A stretch of DNA of 21,248 bases from a virus, in the IMG/VR virus record IMGVR_UViG_3300029787_000360, positions 1 through 21,248 of that record; one strand, written 5' to 3'. A program made the position numbers and the translations under genes. Under the pieces are notes generated by a model that was not told the DNA's origin, made no database searches, and saw nothing but the letters and a program-made list of their open reading frames with translations. Position 1 is the stretch's first letter. Each line of letters opens with the position of its first letter. Shown piece by piece: positions 18,549-21,248 of this stretch.

Positions 18549-21248
18549 ATGGCTACAAGTATATTTGCACAAACAAACTATCTTCCTGTTCCAGATAATT
18601 TAATACCTCCTGATGACCCAACATTATTTGAAACATTTAATGCTCAAATAAAACATCAATATGCACCATTAGCTTATACTCTTCATAATTATTTAGAATA
18701 TAATCAAGGTGGTACAATTTATCGTGATGAAGATTACAATCCTTTTGATGAAGATTTTACAGGTTATGAAGAACATAAAAGATTTCTTATTGAAAACTCT
18801 GCTAATCCAGAACATTTTGCTAAATTAAAAAATCAAATAGATACATCTAATGAAGCTCGTGAAATACTTGGTCGTGCATCTATAACTAAACAAATTGTAG
18901 CAGGTATATTTGATCCAATTAATTTAGTTGCTTTACCCTTTGGTGGACCTAGTATTGGTTTTCTACGCTCTGCTACACGAGTAGGATTAGGTGTTGGTGC
19001 AATTACAGCAGGTCAAGAAGCTATGAGAGCGCCCTTTGATCCTACAAATCAAAAGTATGAAGTTCCTGCGAATATTGGATTAGGTTTAGCTTCTGGTTTT
19101 GTTCTTGGTGGTGCTGCTTCTTTTTTAAAGTACACACCTAAAGAACGTGTAAAAATAGAAACAGCTAAAAAACAATTAGAACGAGATGCTAAAAACTTTG
19201 CTATAGAAAAAACAACATTAACAAGAGAAGAATTTAATCAACGTGTTCCTAGAACTCAAAGACAGTTTGGTAAGTTATCAACAGAAAACTTAACAAAACA
19301 ATTAAATAGAATTGATAAACAAAGAACACAAAAACAAAATATACTTGAAACAAAAAATGTAGAAGTAGAAAAAATAAGAAACTTTGTAGAAAGTCCTGCA
19401 TTAAAAGACCCAAAGTTAAAAAAATTACATAAAGAACTTGATGGTTTAAATATTACAGAACGTAAATTATTAAAACAATTTCAAGATATTGTTGTTAAGT
19501 ATAGAGCATTTGGTGTTCGATTATCAAATTGGAAAGATAACAATGGTGTATTTCAAATTGCAAAAATTCAAAAAGATTTAGCTAATACTGATTTTGATTT
19601 TAAAGGTTCTACTTTAAAACAAGATGTAAAAACTTATAAAACAATTAAAACAAAATTAGATAAAAAAAATCAAGAAGCATTTAAATTATTTTCTAAACAA
19701 GAACAAGATGTATTAAATACAAAACAAAAAGCAGAACAAGATTTATCTTTAACTGACAATCAATATTTTGAATTAAAATTAGAAAATGATTTGCGTTATA
19801 TGGAAGATATAGATGGTGGTCTTGTTCCTATAAAACAAGATGAAAATGTTTGGACAAAATCACCATTTAATCGTCTTGTGTTTACTCCTCTTAAAACATT
19901 AGTAAATAGTAATGCTCCAAATAAAGTAAAGATGTTTGGTTTAGATTTAGCTCAAGATGGTGGATTTATAACTAATTTAAATAAAGAAGGTGTAAGTTTA
20001 GGTCAGTCTGTTTATATGAGACAGTTTCCATATAAAGGAGAAGTAGCTGATGTTTATATGAAGTTACAAGACTTATGGGCTAAAGATGGTGAAAAGAATC
20101 TTACTCGTTTTCTTACTTATAATGTTACTGATGGCATGAATAAAATGACACGCATGGGTAAGCAAACAAAAGCTAAAGATGTTAGTTTTTCTGATTGGGC
20201 TAAAAATATAAATGAAAAAAGAATGAATAGAGTAAAATCTGATAGTGATTTTCAAAATCAAGCTATGCAACTCTTAGATAATTTTTACGATAAATGGGAA
20301 AAAAGATTACGAGAATCAGGTTTAATTGGAGATGATGTATTTTATAAAGGTAGAAAAATAGATTTAGAATCTCGACTAGATCAATATAAAACTACAAGAG
20401 ATAGTTTACTCAAAGAACAAAAATCAAAAGGATTAACTGATAAACAACTGCAATATTTAAATGATTTAAATGATGATATTATACCTGATTTACAAACACG
20501 AATAAAAAATATTGATGATTCACTAGCACAACCTAAAGTTATGCCTCCAAATGAAGAAGTTTTTCAACCTCGATTTTGGAATAAAAATTATATTATGAAA
20601 AATAGAGCGCAATTTGAGCGTATTTTAACAGAATGGTATAGTAGCAAAACTGGAAGAAATATTGTTGAAGCTAATAAAGATGGTTCATATACAACTAAAA
20701 GACTTCAAGATTCTGAAATACAAACAAAAGTAAAAGCAATAACAGATACAATTATTGGTCAAGATGATATAATTGCACCTGAGAATGCTTTTTATGGAAT
20801 GGGTAAATCAAAACATTTTCGTCATAGAACTGTTGAAATACCTAATAATTTTCAATCTTCATCAGGTAAATTATTTGATTTTATCGAAACAAATCCATTA
20901 GCAACAATGGCTGCTTATGTTGCTCGTACTGGTCCTGCTTATGAATTTAATTTAAAGTTTGGTGGTAAAACTTATAAAGATATTGTTGCTGAAATTAAAG
21001 ATGCTTCTGTCAATGCAAAAGTATCAAGAGAAGAAATGAATAGTTATGTAAAAGACTTTACCCATCTCTACGATAGAGTAGTTGGTTCAGTTTTAAAAAA
21101 TCCAGATCGTTTAAATCAAAGGATTGCAAGAGTATTACGAACGGCTGCTCAATTAAATTATTTAGGAAGTGCAGGTATAGCTGCAATATCTGAACCTGCT
21201 AAAATTATATTTGAAAATGGATATAAAAATACATTTAAAGGTTTAATG
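18549..21248 (+). CDS. Large internal virion protein, T7 gp16-like position, partial
   Basis: Open from ATG 18549 to the end of the window (900 codons) with no stop, so the C-terminus is missing. MATSIFAQTNYLPVPDNLIP opens it. Residues about 117-158 and 174-193 are hydrophobic and Gly/Ala-rich (IVAGIFDPINLVALPFGG, LGLASGFVLGGAASFL), possibly membrane-inserting. Then comes a long Lys/Gln-rich coiled-coil region, and near the end NYLGSAGIAAISEPAK, a pattern seen in very large internal virion or ejection proteins of podoviruses. It is likely ejected to help DNA cross the envelope. No lytic transglycosylase motif is evident in the visible part, unlike the N-terminus of T7 gp16. Confidence 0.75.
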   Translation, partial: MATSIFAQTNYLPVPDNLIPPDDPTLFETFNAQIKHQYAPLAYTLHNYLEYNQGGTIYRDEDYNPFDEDFTGYEEHKRFLIENSANPEHFAKLKNQIDTSNEAREILGRASITKQIVAGIFDPINLVALPFGGPSIGFLRSATRVGLGVGAITAGQEAMRAPFDPTNQKYEVPANIGLGLASGFVLGGAASFLKYTPKERVKIETAKKQLERDAKNFAIEKTTLTREEFNQRVPRTQRQFGKLSTENLTKQLNRIDKQRTQKQNILETKNVEVEKIRNFVESPALKDPKLKKLHKELDGLNITERKLLKQFQDIVVKYRAFGVRLSNWKDNNGVFQIAKIQKDLANTDFDFKGSTLKQDVKTYKTIKTKLDKKNQEAFKLFSKQEQDVLNTKQKAEQDLSLTDNQYFELKLENDLRYMEDIDGGLVPIKQDENVWTKSPFNRLVFTPLKTLVNSNAPNKVKMFGLDLAQDGGFITNLNKEGVSLGQSVYMRQFPYKGEVADVYMKLQDLWAKDGEKNLTRFLTYNVTDGMNKMTRMGKQTKAKDVSFSDWAKNINEKRMNRVKSDSDFQNQAMQLLDNFYDKWEKRLRESGLIGDDVFYKGRKIDLESRLDQYKTTRDSLLKEQKSKGLTDKQLQYLNDLNDDIIPDLQTRIKNIDDSLAQPKVMPPNEEVFQPRFWNKNYIMKNRAQFERILTEWYSSKTGRNIVEANKDGSYTTKRLQDSEIQTKVKAITDTIIGQDDIIAPENAFYGMGKSKHFRHRTVEIPNNFQSSSGKLFDFIETNPLATMAAYVARTGPAYEFNLKFGGKTYKDIVAEIKDASVNAKVSREEMNSYVKDFTHLYDRVVGSVLKNPDRLNQRIARVLRTAAQLNYLGSAGIAAISEPAKIIFENGYKNTFKGLM

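Noticed and set aside
20073-20270. Minus-strand frame of 65 codons
   Set aside because: Antisense to the long open internal virion protein gene; hydrophobic product typical of AT-rich antisense frames.

Overview
The window looks like part of the genome of a double-stranded DNA tailed phage with a short, T7-like tail (podovirus architecture). It is AT-rich and very densely packed, with many ATGA, TAATG or TTGA gene overlaps. Product types and order (small and large terminase, T7-type portal, scaffold, gp13-like protein, major capsid protein, tail tubular proteins A and B, internal virion proteins) resemble uncultured marine podoviruses. An alphaproteobacterial host is possible (inference): a ribosome binding site at 3016-3030 pairs with the whole ACCTCCTTTCT-type 16S tail, and a consensus bacterial parS site lies in the scaffold gene. 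No tRNA, integrase, polymerase or CRISPR array was seen.

Left arm (1-3657, minus strand): about eleven small genes, probably early or accessory. They include a PD-(D/E)XK-type nuclease, a CxxC zinc-ribbon protein, two helix-turn-helix proteins, a DUF932 protein and a 35-residue membrane peptide. Many start behind the same AAGGAGAACA ribosome-binding cassette. A clear rho-independent terminator at 3192-3223 separates the first gene (3235-3657) from the rest.

Middle (3658-4512): 855 bases without a credible gene, richer in G+C than the genes and full of hairpins and nested long-range complementary segments. G-U wobbles in several long helices favour a plus-strand RNA. I read it as a large structured noncoding RNA (GOLLD or ROOL size class, or new). 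A packaging (pac/cos) or origin region is the main alternative, because the terminase small subunit follows directly.

Right arm (4513-21248, plus strand): packaging and virion genes. Small terminase, a good sigma70-type promoter (4992-5020), five tiny mostly Lys/Arg-rich proteins plus a 64-residue protein, large terminase, a Gln/Ala-rich protein, portal, small conserved protein, scaffold (with parS), gp13-like GNAT-fold protein, major capsid protein, small post-capsid protein and terminator (12563-12596). Then come tail tubular A and B and internal virion proteins of gp14, gp15 (apparently split in two) and gp16 type, the last running off the right end.

Main points for follow-up: the exact 16-bp parS inside a capsid-assembly gene, the large structured RNA with two competing long-range helices, a possible masked ribosome binding site for the small terminase, a sharply bounded codon-usage island in the portal gene, and the split gp15-like gene.
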